Positions 9,298 through 19,184 are shown, numbered from the stretch's first letter. The stretch is 64,000 nt of DNA from Mycoplana azooxidifex (GCF_014196765.1 NZ_JACIEE010000002.1:582428-646427); one strand, 5' to 3'. Notes: generated by a model from the letters alone, not told the origin. Numbers and translations are program-made.

Positions 9298-9674
9298 TGG
9301 AAGTTCCCTTCAGCCTGCTGATCGGCATCTTCTTCGCCGCCGCCGTCTACCTGATGCTGTCGAAGTTCCTCGTGCGCATCCTGCTCGGCGTCGCCATCCT
9401 CGGAAACGCGGTAAACCTGCTGCTCTTCACCACCGGCCGGATCGTGCGTGAGGTCCCGCCGATCATCCCCGCCGCATTCGACCACCAGGTGGCGGTGACA
9501 GCGAATCCGCTGCCGCAGGCGCTGATCCTGACGGCGATCGTGATCTCGTTCTCGTTCTTCGCCTTCCTGCTGGTGCTCTCCTACCGCGCCTTCCAGGACC
9601 TCGGCACCGACAACGCCAACGAGATGCGCGTCGCCGAACCCGCGGCCGATATCGCGCCGCCGACGGGATACTAG
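9297..9674 (+). CDS. mrpC: Mrp antiporter subunit C (NuoK-like)
   Basis: A 125-residue three-helix subunit homologous to NuoK. It shows the family pattern LLGVAILGNAVNLLLF in helix 2 and LPQALILTAIVISFSFFAFLL in helix 3. It begins one base inside the mrpB stop codon (TGATG) and ends 4 bp before mrpD. It contributes to the small membrane core of the antiporter. Confidence 0.95.
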   Translation: MEVPFSLLIGIFFAAAVYLMLSKFLVRILLGVAILGNAVNLLLFTTGRIVREVPPIIPAAFDHQVAVTANPLPQALILTAIVISFSFFAFLLVLSYRAFQDLGTDNANEMRVAEPAADIAPPTGY

Positions 9675-9678
9675 ACAG

Positions 9679-11238
9679 ATGGCCGCTCCTGCCGCTTCCG
9701 CGATCGATCTTTCCAAGGCGCTGGTGCTTGCGCCGCCGGCCCTTGCCGACTGGCTGGTGATCCTCCCGGTCGCCTGGTGCCTGGCGAGCGGTGCCATCCT
9801 CTTGATGCTGCGCAAGAACGTGCGGCTGCAGCCGCCGCTGGCGGTCGCGGCCCTCGTCGTCCTTCTTGTGCTCGATGCGCTGCTGCTCTGGCGGGTGATC
9901 GATGGCGGCCCGGTGACCATGGTCATGGGGCGGTGGCTGCCGCCCTTCGGCATCGCCTTCACCGTGGATCTCGCCGGCGCCCTGTTCGCCCTGTTCTCGG
10001 CGCTGGTGGCCCTTGCCGGCGGCATCTACGCGGCAGAGAGCATAGATGCCTCCGGCCGCCGCTACGGCTTCTACCCGTTCCTGATGCTGCTGATGGCCGG
10101 CGTCTCCGGGGCGTTCCTGACCGGCGACATCTTCAACCTCTACGTCTGGTTCGAGGTGCTGCTGATCTCCTCCTTCGGCCTTTTGGTGCTCGGCTCGGAG
10201 CCCAGGCAGATCGACGGCGCGGTCAAGTACGCCTTCCTCAACCTGATCGCCACGACGCTGTTCCTGATCGCGGTCGGCTATCTCTACGGCCTGTTCGGCA
10301 CCCTCAACATGGCCGACATCGCCGCGAAGGCGGGCGAGCGCCGCGGTGACCTGCCACTGATGACGCTCGGCGTCCTGTTCGTGCTGGCCTTCGGCATGAA
10401 GGCCGCCGCCTTCCCGGTCAATTTCTGGCTTCCCGCCTCCTATCACACGCCGCGCATCGTCGTGTCTGCGCTGTTCGCCGGTCTTCTGACCAAGGTCGGC
10501 ATCTACGCGCTGATCCGCGTCATGGTCATGCTCTTTCCGGTCGAGGGCGACGAACTGAGCTTCGTGATCGCGGCAGCGGCGGCTGCGACGATGATCTTCG
10601 GCGCACTCGGTGCCATCGGCCAGAGCGACACCCGCCGCCTGCTCGGCTATCTCGTGATCTCCGGCATCGGCGTGATGCTCGCCGGCATCGCCGTCGGCGG
10701 CCCCGGCGGCGTCGGCGGCGCGCTGTTCTATGCGCTGCATTCCATGGTGGTGATGACCGCGCTCTACATGGCGACCGGCGTCGCCGGGCGCCTGTCCGGC
10801 GCGTTCGACCTGAACCGGGCCGGCGGGCTCTATGGGCGCACCGCCTTCTTCTCCGCCCTGTCGCTGGTCCTCTTCCTTTCCGTCTCCGGCATGCCGCCGT
10901 TTTCGGGCTTCTGGCCGAAGGTGATGGTCGCCAAGGCCGCGATCGACATCGGCGCCTGGTGGCTGGCGGGGACGGTGCTGCTGACCGGTTTCCTCACCAT
11001 GATCGCCGTCGGCCGGGTCTGGGTGCTGGCCTACTGGCGTCCGGCCAATATACCCGCCGCACCGGGCGAAGGCGCCCCGCGCACGAGCGCCATGCTGTCG
11101 CTGTCGGCGCTGGCGCTGGTGACGGTGCTGGTCGGCCTCTTTCCCGATCCGCTGCTGCAGCAGGTCCAGCAGGCGGCGAGCGGGCTGGCGGAGCCTTCCG
11201 CCTATGTGAACTCGGTCTTTCCACAAGGAGCGCGATGA
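9679..11238 (+). CDS. mrpD: Mrp antiporter subunit D (NuoM/N-like)
   Basis: A 519-residue polytopic subunit of the proton-translocating Proton_antipo_M family. It carries [18 protein letters not shown] (key Glu), [19 protein letters not shown] (key Lys and Trp-Leu-Pro) and [12 protein letters not shown]. Together with MrpA it is expected to form the ion path. The stop overlaps the mrpE start by 4 bp (ATGA). Confidence 0.95.
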   Translation: MAAPAASAIDLSKALVLAPPALADWLVILPVAWCLASGAILLMLRKNVRLQPPLAVAALVVLLVLDALLLWRVIDGGPVTMVMGRWLPPFGIAFTVDLAGALFALFSALVALAGGIYAAESIDASGRRYGFYPFLMLLMAGVSGAFLTGDIFNLYVWFEVLLISSFGLLVLGSEPRQIDGAVKYAFLNLIATTLFLIAVGYLYGLFGTLNMADIAAKAGERRGDLPLMTLGVLFVLAFGMKAAAFPVNFWLPASYHTPRIVVSALFAGLLTKVGIYALIRVMVMLFPVEGDELSFVIAAAAAATMIFGALGAIGQSDTRRLLGYLVISGIGVMLAGIAVGGPGGVGGALFYALHSMVVMTALYMATGVAGRLSGAFDLNRAGGLYGRTAFFSALSLVLFLSVSGMPPFSGFWPKVMVAKAAIDIGAWWLAGTVLLTGFLTMIAVGRVWVLAYWRPANIPAAPGEGAPRTSAMLSLSALALVTVLVGLFPDPLLQQVQQAASGLAEPSAYVNSVFPQGAR

Positions 11239-11711
11239 TGGTGACCCTCTTCACCGGGATCGTCTTCGCCATCGTCTGGGCGGCCGTCACCGGCAGCCTC
11301 TCGCCGCTGAATGTTGTCCTCGGCTTCCTGCTCGGCCTGATGGCGCTCTGGATCATCCGCCGCGATTTCGCCGGCACGCGCACGGTCGTCCGGCCGGGCA
11401 AGCTGCTTTCGCTCCTGGCCCTGTTCGTCAAGGAACTGGCGCTGTCGGCCTGGCGCGTCGCCGTCCTGGTCGCCAGCCCGAAGATGGACCTGCGGCCCGG
11501 CATCTTCGCCTATCCCCTGAAGGTGGACCGCGACATCGAGATCACGCTTCTTGCCAACCTGATCACGCTCACCCCCGGCACGCTGTCGGTGGACGTCTCC
11601 GAAGACCGCCGCTTCCTCTATGTCCACGCGCTCGATTGCTCCGATCCCGCAGCCGTCAAGCGCGACATCGCCACAGGCTTCGAACGCAAGATCCTGGAGG
11701 CCCTTCGCTGA
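11235..11711 (+). CDS. mrpE: Mrp antiporter subunit E
   Basis: A 158-residue MnhE-family subunit with two N-terminal membrane helices and the conserved cytoplasmic segment [17 protein letters not shown]. Two in-frame ATGs (11235 and 11238) are possible; the first overlaps the mrpD stop. It is followed directly (no gap) by mrpF. Confidence 0.94.
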   Translation: MMVTLFTGIVFAIVWAAVTGSLSPLNVVLGFLLGLMALWIIRRDFAGTRTVVRPGKLLSLLALFVKELALSAWRVAVLVASPKMDLRPGIFAYPLKVDRDIEITLLANLITLTPGTLSVDVSEDRRFLYVHALDCSDPAAVKRDIATGFERKILEALR

Positions 11712-12100
11712 TGACCGCCGAGACCTTCGCCCAAGCCATCGTCCTGTTCGCCTGCTCGGTCGCGCTGTTCCTGATGTGCGTCGCCTTCTTCCTCACCGTC
11801 TGGCGCGTCATCAGCGGCCCGACGCTGCCGGACAGGATCGTCGCGCTCGACATGCTGGTGGCGATCGCGATCGGCTTCCTCGCGGTGATCGCGATCAAGA
11901 CCGGCTTCAATCTCTATATCGACATCGCCATCTCGCTCGGCCTGGTCGGCTTCCTGGCCACCGTCGCCCTTGCCCGCTTCGTGCTCACCCAGGGCATGCC
12001 GGAGGACGACCGCGATCCGCTCGCCACCACCGGGGCGCGCCACGGCAAGGGACCGACGCAGCGCAAGCAGCGTCCCACCAGGCGGGGGAGGGCGCGATGA
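11711..12100 (+). CDS. mrpF: Mrp antiporter subunit F
   Basis: A 129-residue MnhF subunit with three membrane helices and the family motif [14 protein letters not shown] (conserved Asp) between helices 1 and 2. The C-terminal 30 residues are a basic tail ([17 protein letters not shown]), longer than usual. It starts at the last base of the mrpE stop and overlaps the mrpG start. Confidence 0.94.
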   Translation: MTAETFAQAIVLFACSVALFLMCVAFFLTVWRVISGPTLPDRIVALDMLVAIAIGFLAVIAIKTGFNLYIDIAISLGLVGFLATVALARFVLTQGMPEDDRDPLATTGARHGKGPTQRKQRPTRRGRAR

Positions 12101-12438
12101 TGGCGGTCGTGTTTGCGCTCGTCGTGGCCGTCATGCTGATCGGCGGCGGGATCTTCACCCTGCTGGCCGCGGTCGGCGTCGTCCGCCTGCCGGACGTCTA
12201 CACCCGCATGCATGCCGCCTCGAAGGCGGGCACGGTCGGATCGGGGCTCATGCTGGTCGCCGCCGGCCTGCATGCCGGCGAGTTCGCCGTCCTCGCCCGC
12301 GCCTTCGCCGGCTTCTTCTTTTTCGTCCTCACCGCGCCCGTGGCGGCGCATCTCGTGGCCAAGGCCGCGCACCATGCCGGCTACCGCCTCTCGCGCGGCG
12401 CCACCTGCGACGACATGCGCGATCACACGAAGAAGTGA
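12097..12438 (+). CDS. mrpG: Mrp antiporter subunit G
   Basis: A 113-residue MnhG/PhaG subunit with three helices and the conserved [19 protein letters not shown] segment. It ends the operon. Two ATGs (12097 and 12100) in frame could serve. The A-G order without interruption indicates a complete group 1 Mrp system for Na+/K+ and pH homeostasis. Confidence 0.94.
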   Translation: MMAVVFALVVAVMLIGGGIFTLLAAVGVVRLPDVYTRMHAASKAGTVGSGLMLVAAGLHAGEFAVLARAFAGFFFFVLTAPVAAHLVAKAAHHAGYRLSRGATCDDMRDHTKK

Positions 12439-12447
12439 TGGGGTGCC

Positions 12448-12483
12448 GGGGGCTCGAACGGCCCCGAAAAACTCGACTTTTTC
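12448..12483 (+). terminator. Possible terminator after the mrp operon
   Basis: A GGGGC / GCCCC stem with a 7-nt loop (12449-12465) is followed by GAAAAACTCG and then a run of T at 12478-12483. It sits 10 bp after the mrpG stop. The stem is short and the T-run delayed, so this is tentative. Confidence 0.35.
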
Positions 12484-12822
12484 TCGGGATTTCACCCATA
12501 TGGGGGATGTACAAGATTCATTTGATCTTGGCCAAAATAATATTGGACTTTGGTATAAACGATGCTATTCCACTTCAAGTAAAGCTGCTGTGTTGAATTT
12601 GCTTGCGCGAAGAGCTCCAGTCTAAGTTGCGACCATTCTAAAGTGCTCTTTTCCCGGCGCGGTTGTGACAAAGATTTGGGTAGCCGAGGGGCGCTCCGGT
12701 TACGGAAGTAATATTAGCGACTAGTGAAGTCTGCCCTTGTGGGGGCGTCCTTTCATGGATGCGGGCAGCTTCACCCAGCCAAACCAAGGTATGCTTTGCA
12801 AAAGAGCGTAGTTTGTTCCGCT

Positions 12823-12836
12823 CTCGCGTACGCGAG
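12823..12836. promoter_or_regulatory. Perfect 14-bp palindrome before mucR
   Basis: CTCGCGTACGCGAG is an exact palindrome ending 29 bp before the mucR ATG, in the probable 5' leader. It could be an operator or a small leader hairpin. Confidence 0.45.
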
Positions 12837-12865
12837 TCGGGCGGTTCGACCCACAGGAGAAGAAG

Positions 12866-13303
12866 ATGACTGAGATTTCCGACGGTAACGGTGCCAATCT
12901 GCTAGTTGAGCTGACAGCCGATATCGTTGCCGCCTATGTCAGCAACCACGTTGTTCCGGTTGCAGAGCTTTCGACCTTGATTGGCGATGTGCATGCCGCA
13001 CTGAACAACACCTCGCAACCCGCTGTCGTCGCCGAGGCCCCCGTCCAGGCAGAGAAGCCCAAGCCCCCCGTTCCGATCCGCAAGTCGGTCCAGAACGATT
13101 ACATCATCTGCCTCGAGGACGGACAGAAGTTCAAGTCGCTCAAGCGCCACCTGATGACCCACTACGGGATGACCCCCGAAGAATACCGCGAGAAGTGGGA
13201 CCTGCCGGCAGACTATCCGATGGTCGCCCCCGCCTATGCCGAAGCGCGCTCGCGCCTCGCCAAGGAAATGGGCCTCGGCCAGCGCCGCAAGGCCAAGCGC
13301 TGA
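12866..13303 (+). CDS. mucR: MucR/Ros-family transcriptional regulator
   Basis: A 145-residue global regulator. The C-terminal Ros-type zinc-finger region reads [15 protein letters not shown] (Cys82, Asp85, His95, His99) followed by [21 protein letters not shown], nearly invariant in the family. As in many MucR proteins the second zinc Cys of Ros is replaced by Asp (C-x2-D). In rhizobia MucR controls exopolysaccharide synthesis and motility and represses itself, which fits the glycan genes further along this window. The ATG has an AGGAGAAG ribosome site. Confidence 0.96.
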   Translation: MTEISDGNGANLLVELTADIVAAYVSNHVVPVAELSTLIGDVHAALNNTSQPAVVAEAPVQAEKPKPPVPIRKSVQNDYIICLEDGQKFKSLKRHLMTHYGMTPEEYREKWDLPADYPMVAPAYAEARSRLAKEMGLGQRRKAKR

Positions 13304-13682
13304 CGCTTCGCTGCGGAGCCCGGCCGGGCTTCGCGCAAACATGCGCAGGCCGGGGCATCGTCCCCGCCGCGCTTTCCTGCGGGGCCTCCCCGACCCCGGG
13401 ACCGCTCCCGTGCCCTTTCTCCCCCAGCCGATCCTTTGCGCCGATGCGGGCATGATGTCCGTGTCGCGTTGGCGTTTTCGCGCTGGCGACGGCGGCGACG
13501 GGATGCGCGCAGGCCCTATCCAGGCCGTTGCAGATAAATGAAGAGAGGAAAATAAACCTATATTGGGGATAATGATCTGAGTTTTCCCTGATTATTCAAT
13601 GAACGGTTGTACCGCTGCGCTTCATTCGTCCCCGTTTCCTTCGTAGGGTGTATGAATAAATTCCTACAAAGGAGTAGCGCCC
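13304..13682. other. Intergenic region mucR / DnaA-like gene
   Basis: GC-rich to about 13540, then clearly AT-richer (13541-13682) with TATATTGGGGATAATG near 13559. The last part presumably holds the promoter of the next gene. No terminator, RNA gene or small gene can be supported. Confidence 0.4.
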
Positions 13683-14177
13683 ATGCAAGACACAGCTTCC
13701 TCTTCCGTTTCCGCCCCCTCTCACGACCCCGCCTATGATCCGAACGCACGTCCGGGCCGGACCAGCCGCGCCGGCGCAAGGCTGCGGGCCAGGAGCGACC
13801 GGCTGCATGCCATAGCCTTCACCGGGGCGGGCAGGTTCCACCACGCCGAGCCGTCCGCCCGTTCGGTCTGCCGCACCGTGCGCCAGCTCGTGGCCGAGCT
13901 CCTGCAGCTCGCAGCCGAGCGGCCGCCGCAGCGACGCGACGGCAGGCGGCCCGCCGCCCATGTCCGCCAGGTCGCCATGTACATCTGCCACGTGGCGCTG
14001 CAACTGTCCTTCGCCGACATCGGCCAGGCCTTCGGCCGCGACAGGACCACGGTCAGCCACGCCTGCAACGTGGTCGAGGACCGCCGCGACGACCGCGCCT
14101 TCGACGATTTCGTGGCAACGGTCGAGCGCATCACGCTCGCCGTCTTCGCCATCTCCGGGCCGGCAGAACATGAATAA
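13683..14177 (+). CDS. DnaA-domain-IV-like helix-turn-helix protein
   Basis: A 164-residue protein whose C-terminal half (about 100-155) resembles the DNA-binding domain IV of the replication initiator DnaA: RQVAMYICHVAL, then SFADIGQAFGRDRTTVSHACN. It lacks the AAA+ ATPase domain, so it may bind DnaA-box-like sites without initiating. Such orphan domain-IV proteins are common in rhizobia, with no assigned role that I know. AAAGGAG lies 9 nt before the ATG. It overlaps the DUF6456 gene by 8 bp. Confidence 0.85.
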   Translation: MQDTASSSVSAPSHDPAYDPNARPGRTSRAGARLRARSDRLHAIAFTGAGRFHHAEPSARSVCRTVRQLVAELLQLAAERPPQRRDGRRPAAHVRQVAMYICHVALQLSFADIGQAFGRDRTTVSHACNVVEDRRDDRAFDDFVATVERITLAVFAISGPAEHE

Positions 14178-15009
14178 GACCGGCAAGCCGTCCGCGATCC
14201 CAGCGAGGAAGCCGCTGGCAGCACTCCTGCGCTTCCTGGCAACGGCGGGCGAGGCGGAGGTCTCCGGCGAGGATCCCTTGCTTCTAGTCGCAGCCGGAGG
14301 CCGGCAGGCGACGGCCGCGGTGTCCGTGGTCGCACAGGCGCTCAGCCTCGGCCTGGCGATCCGCGACGCCGGCAGGCTCAAGGCCTCGCCTGAGACCCGC
14401 AGCCACCTGCGGCGCCTGATGGCCGGCGCCGACGGCTACCTCGACCAGCACCGCGACGTCGCCGAGCGCACGCTCGTGACAGTCGCAGGACGCGAGCGCG
14501 TCAGCGTCAACCAGCTGGAATCGCCGCTTGCGGCGCTGTCACGCCTGAAGGACAAGGCCGGCGCGCCGTTTCTCCCCGAGCCTGCGATCGCAGCCGGGGA
14601 GCGGCTGGCGCGCGATTTCACCCGCGCCGGCCTGCAGCCGCGGCTGACCATGAGCTGGGAGCCGCGCCTCGCCGGCCGCAACGGCGGCGAGCTCGGCCAG
14701 GCGCGCGACCTTTCCGACACCGCGGTTGCCGCGCGCGGGCGCCTGCAGCAGGCGATCGCGGCGATGGGGCCGGAACTGTCGGGCGTCGCCCTCGATGTCT
14801 GCTGCTTCATGAAGGGGCTGGAGACGGTGGAGCGGGAACGCCAGTGGCCGGTGCGCTCGGCCAAGCTGATGCTGCGCGCCGCCCTGATGGCGCTCTCGCG
14901 TCACTATGCTCCCGAAGGAAAGCCCAGGCCGCGAAGCCACGCCTGGGGCGCGGAGGGATACCGGCCGGAGATGTCGGGCTGCCTCGACCGGCAGGCTGCG
15001 CCGGACTGA
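14170..15009 (+). CDS. DUF6456-domain protein
   Basis: A 279-residue protein. The N-terminal half (to about 110) looks helical and regulator-like; the C-terminal half matches DUF6456 (NQLESPLAALSRLKD, AGERLARDFTRAGLQPRLTMSWEPR, LSGVALDVCCFMKGLETVER, WPVRSAKLMLRAALMALSRHY). The function is unknown. Translational overlap with the DnaA-domain-IV-like gene suggests that the two proteins act together. It is convergent with sufE. Confidence 0.85.
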   Translation: MNKTGKPSAIPARKPLAALLRFLATAGEAEVSGEDPLLLVAAGGRQATAAVSVVAQALSLGLAIRDAGRLKASPETRSHLRRLMAGADGYLDQHRDVAERTLVTVAGRERVSVNQLESPLAALSRLKDKAGAPFLPEPAIAAGERLARDFTRAGLQPRLTMSWEPRLAGRNGGELGQARDLSDTAVAARGRLQQAIAAMGPELSGVALDVCCFMKGLETVERERQWPVRSAKLMLRAALMALSRHYAPEGKPRPRSHAWGAEGYRPEMSGCLDRQAAPD

Positions 15010-15081
15010 GGGACGCAGCCGCGAACCGGCGAACATGGAAAGGGGGCGGAACTGCTGCCTCACGCAGCGAGGCGGGCCGCC

Positions 15082-15501
15082 TCAGGCCGCGACGCGGACC
15101 GTGGCTTCCTCGCGGATGCGCCGGACCATCGAGCGCAGGCCGTTGGCGCGCTGGGAGGAGAGGTGTTCCACCAGCCCGATCTTGTCGAACACGTCGATGG
15201 CGTCGGTGCGGGCGATCTCGGAGGCCGGCTTGCCGGAATAGACGGTCAGCACGATCGCCACGAGCCCGCGCACGATATGCGCGTCCGAATCGCCCTCGAA
15301 GGTCAGCACGGGGTCGGCGCCGCCGTCGGAATGGGTGACGAGCCAGACCTGGCTGGCGCAGCCCTGCACCTTGTTCTGCGCCGTGCGCTTGTCCTCGGAA
15401 AGCTCCGGAAGCGCCTTGCCGAGCTCGATCACATAGCGGTAGCGGTCCTCCCACTCGTCGAGGTAGGCGAAGTCGTCGATGATCCGGGCAAGCTCTGTCA
15501 T
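15082..15501 (-). CDS. sufE: Cysteine desulfuration protein SufE
   Basis: A 139-residue SufE. The sulphur-accepting Cys48 lies in the family motif NKVQGCASQVWL, preceded by ELGKALPELSEDKRT. SufE takes persulphide sulphur from the cysteine desulphurase SufS and passes it to the SufBCD scaffold. The suf operon is not nearby, as usual for this stand-alone rhizobial copy. Convergent with the DUF6456 gene. Confidence 0.95.
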   Translation of the reverse strand: MTELARIIDDFAYLDEWEDRYRYVIELGKALPELSEDKRTAQNKVQGCASQVWLVTHSDGGADPVLTFEGDSDAHIVRGLVAIVLTVYSGKPASEIARTDAIDVFDKIGLVEHLSSQRANGLRSMVRRIREEATVRVAA

Positions 15502-15692
15502 GTCACGTCCAATTGGCTTCTACCGGACATATAGTGCAGATGGGCGGCAATTTGAACCATTGGCCCGCACGACGAAAAAAAGACGCCGCGAGGCATGGGC
15601 TGTCCTCGCGGCGGTTGCAGAAGCAACAAGTCAGGCAGTTGAAAGCGCGCCGGTCAGGCGAAGGCGGCGCAGGTCGTTAAATTCAAAAGGCG

Positions 15693-16154
15693 TCAGCCGG
15701 CCGGATCGGGCCGGGGTGTCGGGATGGCGATGGTCTCGAGCATGGCGTCTTTGCCGGAGGCTGCCGGCTTTGCGGCAACCGTGCCGGTGACGACGCTGTC
15801 GGCGTCAGCTTCTGCCGCATCGGCCACCGTGGCCTCCGGCAGCGGCTGGTCGAGGGCGGCCGTCTGTTCGGCCGGGTCGGCGAACTGCGAGTCCAGCATC
15901 TTGTAGGCGACATGGGCGCCTTCGCGCGCCCGGTGGCCGAGGGCCACGAAGGTCTCGGCGCCCTTCTCGCAGACGTCGGGCTTCTGCAGGCACATGGCCG
16001 ACAGGTAGGCGATCGCCTCGCTGGCCGCGCTCACGGTGTCGCCGAGCTCGACTGCGGGACCCTGCTCCAGCTTCTGCGTCGCGTCGGTGTCGAACAGCGG
16101 CAGCAGCACCAGTACGAGCGAGAACCAGAACGCTCCCTTGATCAGAAACCACAT
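15693..16154 (-). CDS. DUF5330-domain membrane-anchored protein
   Basis: A 153-residue protein starting MWFLIKGAFWFSLVLVLLPLF, a single N-terminal membrane helix, followed by a predicted periplasmic region with two Cys (AMCLQKPDVCEKG) and a GHRAREGAHVAYKML helix, the DUF5330 core. The tail is Ala/Pro-rich. An ATG 12 nt upstream (MGKAMWFL) is an equally good start. Function unknown. The 191-bp gap to sufE holds nothing recognisable. Confidence 0.75.
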   Translation of the reverse strand: MWFLIKGAFWFSLVLVLLPLFDTDATQKLEQGPAVELGDTVSAASEAIAYLSAMCLQKPDVCEKGAETFVALGHRAREGAHVAYKMLDSQFADPAEQTAALDQPLPEATVADAAEADADSVVTGTVAAKPAASGKDAMLETIAIPTPRPDPAG

Positions 16155-16684
16155 CGCCTTGCCCATCCTTGTTGGCGGTGCATGGTCCGACGGATCGGAT
16201 CCATGCCCTGTCTGTCCGGCGCTGCTCTTCTCGGCCGCTGCCGCCTTGTCCGTCCCGTGGTGCAAAAGCATTCGGGATCGTCGATGCGATGATAGGGAAT
16301 ACACCAAAATGGCCCTTTGCGGGAATCACTCGGGTTTTCCTCAAAACTGCATAAAATTTGAATCAATGCTCGTCGCCGGACATTTACCTCAATATTTAGC
16401 GATCGGCGTTAAGCATCAAGGCAGGCAGCACTGGGGCAAGCCCCGGAAAGTTGGGGATTCCCTTCGGGCGCCGCTCGTCCCAGAGGTTAACAAGAACGAA
16501 AAAATGCCGCATTTCTAGACGCTTACCCGTCATTAACCACGAAATTCAAATGCCGTCGGTATCGGTTTGAAACGCGCCTTTTGGGCCTATTTCCCCCTTT
16601 TCCGACCCGGCCTGTTTATCCTTTTCTAAGTCGCCGGTGCGATTCTGCGACCACATAAAAGAACAACTGACGACAGGGTATTGC
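16155..16684. promoter_or_regulatory. Divergent promoter region with CtrA-like half-sites
   Basis: A 530-bp gap between divergent genes, AT-rich from about 16280 to 16560. It contains TTAACA (16487-16492) and TTAACC (16533-16538), which resemble halves of the CtrA box (TTAA-N7-TTAA) but do not make a full site. Given the cell-cycle-type kinase downstream this is worth noting, not more. Confidence 0.3.
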
Positions 16685-18277
16685 GTGCGTCTCTTGAGTG
16701 ACATCGCTGACAGGATGGCGGCCTTCGCGGCAGCCGTTACGGGTGAGGCATGCGTCTCCGGAAACGGCGGCGCAGCGCCCGCCGGCCTGCGCGCGATCCT
16801 GCTTTCCTCTGCCGCAGCACTCCCGTTGTTGCCGCTGGCGCTCTCCACCGTCATGCCGGTTTCGGCCGCGCTGCCGGCCGGCGCCGCCCTTGCCGCGTCC
16901 GGCGGCCTGCTGGCGACGGCGGCGTCGTCGGTGCTGTCGCGCCGCCGCTTCGGCAAGGCCCCGGCCGCAGCAGCCCTGCAGGCCTCCGCCCCCGATCCTG
17001 CCGACTGCTACGATCTCTTCGCCGGCCTCGTCACGCTGCACGATCCGCGCGGCCACGTGACCGCGGTGCACGGCCGCGACCGCGAGGCGTTTCTGCGCTC
17101 CATGCGCGATCCGGCCGGCCGCGGCTTCATCGACCAGATCCACGTGTCCGACCGGCTCGGCTTCCTGCAGGCGATCGACCGCCTGCGCCAGGGGCAGGCC
17201 CATGTCACGGTCGATCTTCGCCTGGAGCAGGGCCGCCTGGAGCAGGGCCAGCCCGGCGACGGCGGTCCCCGGCTCCTGCATGTCCGCATCGACATGACGG
17301 CGGTGCGCGATCAGGCCGGGCTGCTCGCCTCCATCGTCGCCCAGTCGCGCGATATCTCGTTCGAGGCGGAGCTTCGCCACGACAGTGCACGCAAGGCCGC
17401 CGAGGCGGAATCGGCCAACGATGCCAAGACCCGCTTCCTCGCTGCCGTCAGCCACGAACTGCGCACGCCGCTGAACGCGATCCTCGGCTTTTCCGACATC
17501 CTCGCCGGCGAGTATTTCGGCAAGCTGCAAAACGACCGCCAGCGCGAATATGTCGGCCTCATCCACCAGTCCGGCGGCCATCTCCTGTCGGTCGTCAACA
17601 CCATGCTCGACGTCAGCAAGATCGAGGCCGGCCGCTATGAGCTGGTGCTCGAGCCGTTCGCGGTCGCCGACAGCGTGCGGGCCTGCGAGCAGATGCTGGC
17701 GCTGCAGGCGCGCCAGAAGGGCGTGAAGCTGTCGAGCCGCGTGCCCTGCGACGTCGGCGAGGCGATCGCCGACCAGCGCGCGCTCCAGCAGATCTTGATC
17801 AATCTCGTCGGCAACGCGGTCAAGTTCACCGACAAGGGCGGCATGGTCATGATCGACGCGGCGCGCCTCGGGCGCGACCTCGTGATCACGGTCAGCGATA
17901 CCGGCATCGGCATCCCCGCCGAAAAGCTCGACCTGATCGGCCAGCCCTTCGTGCAGGTGGAGAACGAATATACCCGCAAGTACGAGGGCACCGGCCTCGG
18001 CCTGTCGCTGGTCAAGGGGCTCGTCGCCCTGCATGGCGGAACCTTCACCATCCGCAGCAATGCGGGCGAGGGCACGCGCATCATCGTCAGCCTGCCCGCG
18101 GACGGCTCCGGCACGGGCGAGACCGGCGAGCGCATTTTCGACAATGCCGGGGAATTTCCGCCGCGACTGTTTCCCCGCGGGAGAAACGATGCAATACCGG
18201 CGTCCATGATGGAGGGATCCGTATCCAACGCTAGCGAGGGCAGGGGCCATGACGGCACGCGCGCGAAAACAGCCTGA
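16685..18277 (+). CDS. Sensor histidine kinase, PleC/DivJ-like
   Basis: A hybrid-free histidine kinase of about 530 residues. Two hydrophobic segments at the N-terminus are followed by a PAS-like region (about 105-225), then an H-box FLAAVSHELRTPLNAILGFS, the N-box NLVGNAVKFTDKGG, G1 DTGIGIP and G2 GTGLGLSLVKGL. The H-box extension ILAGEYFG is typical of the PleC/DivJ/PdhS cell-cycle kinases, so DivK/PleD-like partners are inferred. The GTG at 16685 follows ACAGGG; an ATG at 16637 in frame lacks a ribosome site. It overlaps the next gene by 29 bp. Confidence 0.9.
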   Translation: MRLLSDIADRMAAFAAAVTGEACVSGNGGAAPAGLRAILLSSAAALPLLPLALSTVMPVSAALPAGAALAASGGLLATAASSVLSRRRFGKAPAAAALQASAPDPADCYDLFAGLVTLHDPRGHVTAVHGRDREAFLRSMRDPAGRGFIDQIHVSDRLGFLQAIDRLRQGQAHVTVDLRLEQGRLEQGQPGDGGPRLLHVRIDMTAVRDQAGLLASIVAQSRDISFEAELRHDSARKAAEAESANDAKTRFLAAVSHELRTPLNAILGFSDILAGEYFGKLQNDRQREYVGLIHQSGGHLLSVVNTMLDVSKIEAGRYELVLEPFAVADSVRACEQMLALQARQKGVKLSSRVPCDVGEAIADQRALQQILINLVGNAVKFTDKGGMVMIDAARLGRDLVITVSDTGIGIPAEKLDLIGQPFVQVENEYTRKYEGTGLGLSLVKGLVALHGGTFTIRSNAGEGTRIIVSLPADGSGTGETGERIFDNAGEFPPRLFPRGRNDAIPASMMEGSVSNASEGRGHDGTRAKTA

Positions 18278-19184
18278 CCGCGGCACCGGCAAGGGCCGGA
18301 CCGCGGCTGCGCGCAAGCGGCAGGCGTCCGGACCGGGCTTCCTCCAGCGTTCGCTCCTTTCGCTCGGCGCCTTCGCCGCGCGCCATCCCTCGATCGTCGG
18401 CGGCGGTGCCGCCTTTGCCGTCGTCTTCTCCTTCGTCGCCGCCAATGCGCTCTGGTACCAGCCGGGCGGTCATCCCTCGCCGATCCTCAAGACGCGCTCC
18501 GGCCAGAATTCGCTGGGCTTCTCCGCGCTGCGTGAAGAACCGTCGGACGTCACCACCTTCGTGATCCGTCGCGAGGGCGAGGAACAGGCCGCGGGCAACG
18601 AACAGGACACAGTCCAGCCGAGTGAACTCGTCCTCGACATCCAGACGGAACTCGCCCGCCAGGGCTTCTATGCCGGCGACCCGGACGGCCGCCTGCAGGA
18701 GGAGACGGTCTCGGCGATCCGCAGGTTCCAGCAGGAACGCGGGCTTTCGGCCACCGGCACGCCGGATGCAGGATTGCTCGCGGCGCTGCACGCAGACGCC
18801 CCGCAGCAGGTGGCGGTGCTGCCGACCGAGCGGCCGCTCGAAACAGGCGGAGCAAGCGAGAAAGGCACGGAGATCGATCCGGTCGCAGCCGCGATCCGCG
18901 CCGCCGAGGCCGATCCGGTGGCCGCCCCGGCGTCCGCGCCCGCAGCGACAGCATCCGCAGTTCCCGCATCCACACCCGCAGGGCCTGGCCCGTCGAGCGC
19001 GCTGGTGATGAAGATCCAGAAGGGGCTGAGCAACATCGCCTATGCCGACATCACCGTCGACGGCGTCGCCGGCTCCCGGACCCGCGAGGCCATCCGCGCC
19101 TTCGAGAAGCACTACCGGCTGCCCACCACCGGCGAGCCGAACGATCTGGTGCTGAGCAAGCTCAAGGAGATCGGCGCGCTCTGA
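18249..19184 (+). CDS. Membrane-anchored peptidoglycan-binding protein
   Basis: A 311-residue protein. A basic N-terminus (1-45) precedes one membrane helix (about 48-66), so the bulk is periplasmic. Two PG_binding_1 modules are visible: VLDIQTELARQGFYAGDPDG...TVSAIRRFQQERGLSATG (about 125-180) and VMKIQKGLSNIAYADITVDG...REAIRAFEKHYRLPTTG (about 252-305), joined by an Ala/Pro linker. There is no catalytic domain. Overlap with the kinase gene suggests a cell-envelope or division role shared with it. Confidence 0.9.
   Translation: MTARARKQPDRGTGKGRTAAARKRQASGPGFLQRSLLSLGAFAARHPSIVGGGAAFAVVFSFVAANALWYQPGGHPSPILKTRSGQNSLGFSALREEPSDVTTFVIRREGEEQAAGNEQDTVQPSELVLDIQTELARQGFYAGDPDGRLQEETVSAIRRFQQERGLSATGTPDAGLLAALHADAPQQVAVLPTERPLETGGASEKGTEIDPVAAAIRAAEADPVAAPASAPAATASAVPASTPAGPGPSSALVMKIQKGLSNIAYADITVDGVAGSRTREAIRAFEKHYRLPTTGEPNDLVLSKLKEIGAL

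Larger units (their letters stand above)
12439..12865. other. AT-richer regulatory region upstream of mucR
   Basis: A 427-bp non-coding stretch, noticeably lower in GC than its neighbours, with many TA steps (around 12490-12620). This suits an autoregulated mucR promoter, since MucR/Ros proteins prefer AT-rich DNA. No tRNA or credible small gene is seen. Confidence 0.5.

Noticed and set aside
12600..12720. Possible tRNA in the mucR upstream region
   Set aside because: No cloverleaf or T-loop motif could be folded by eye.
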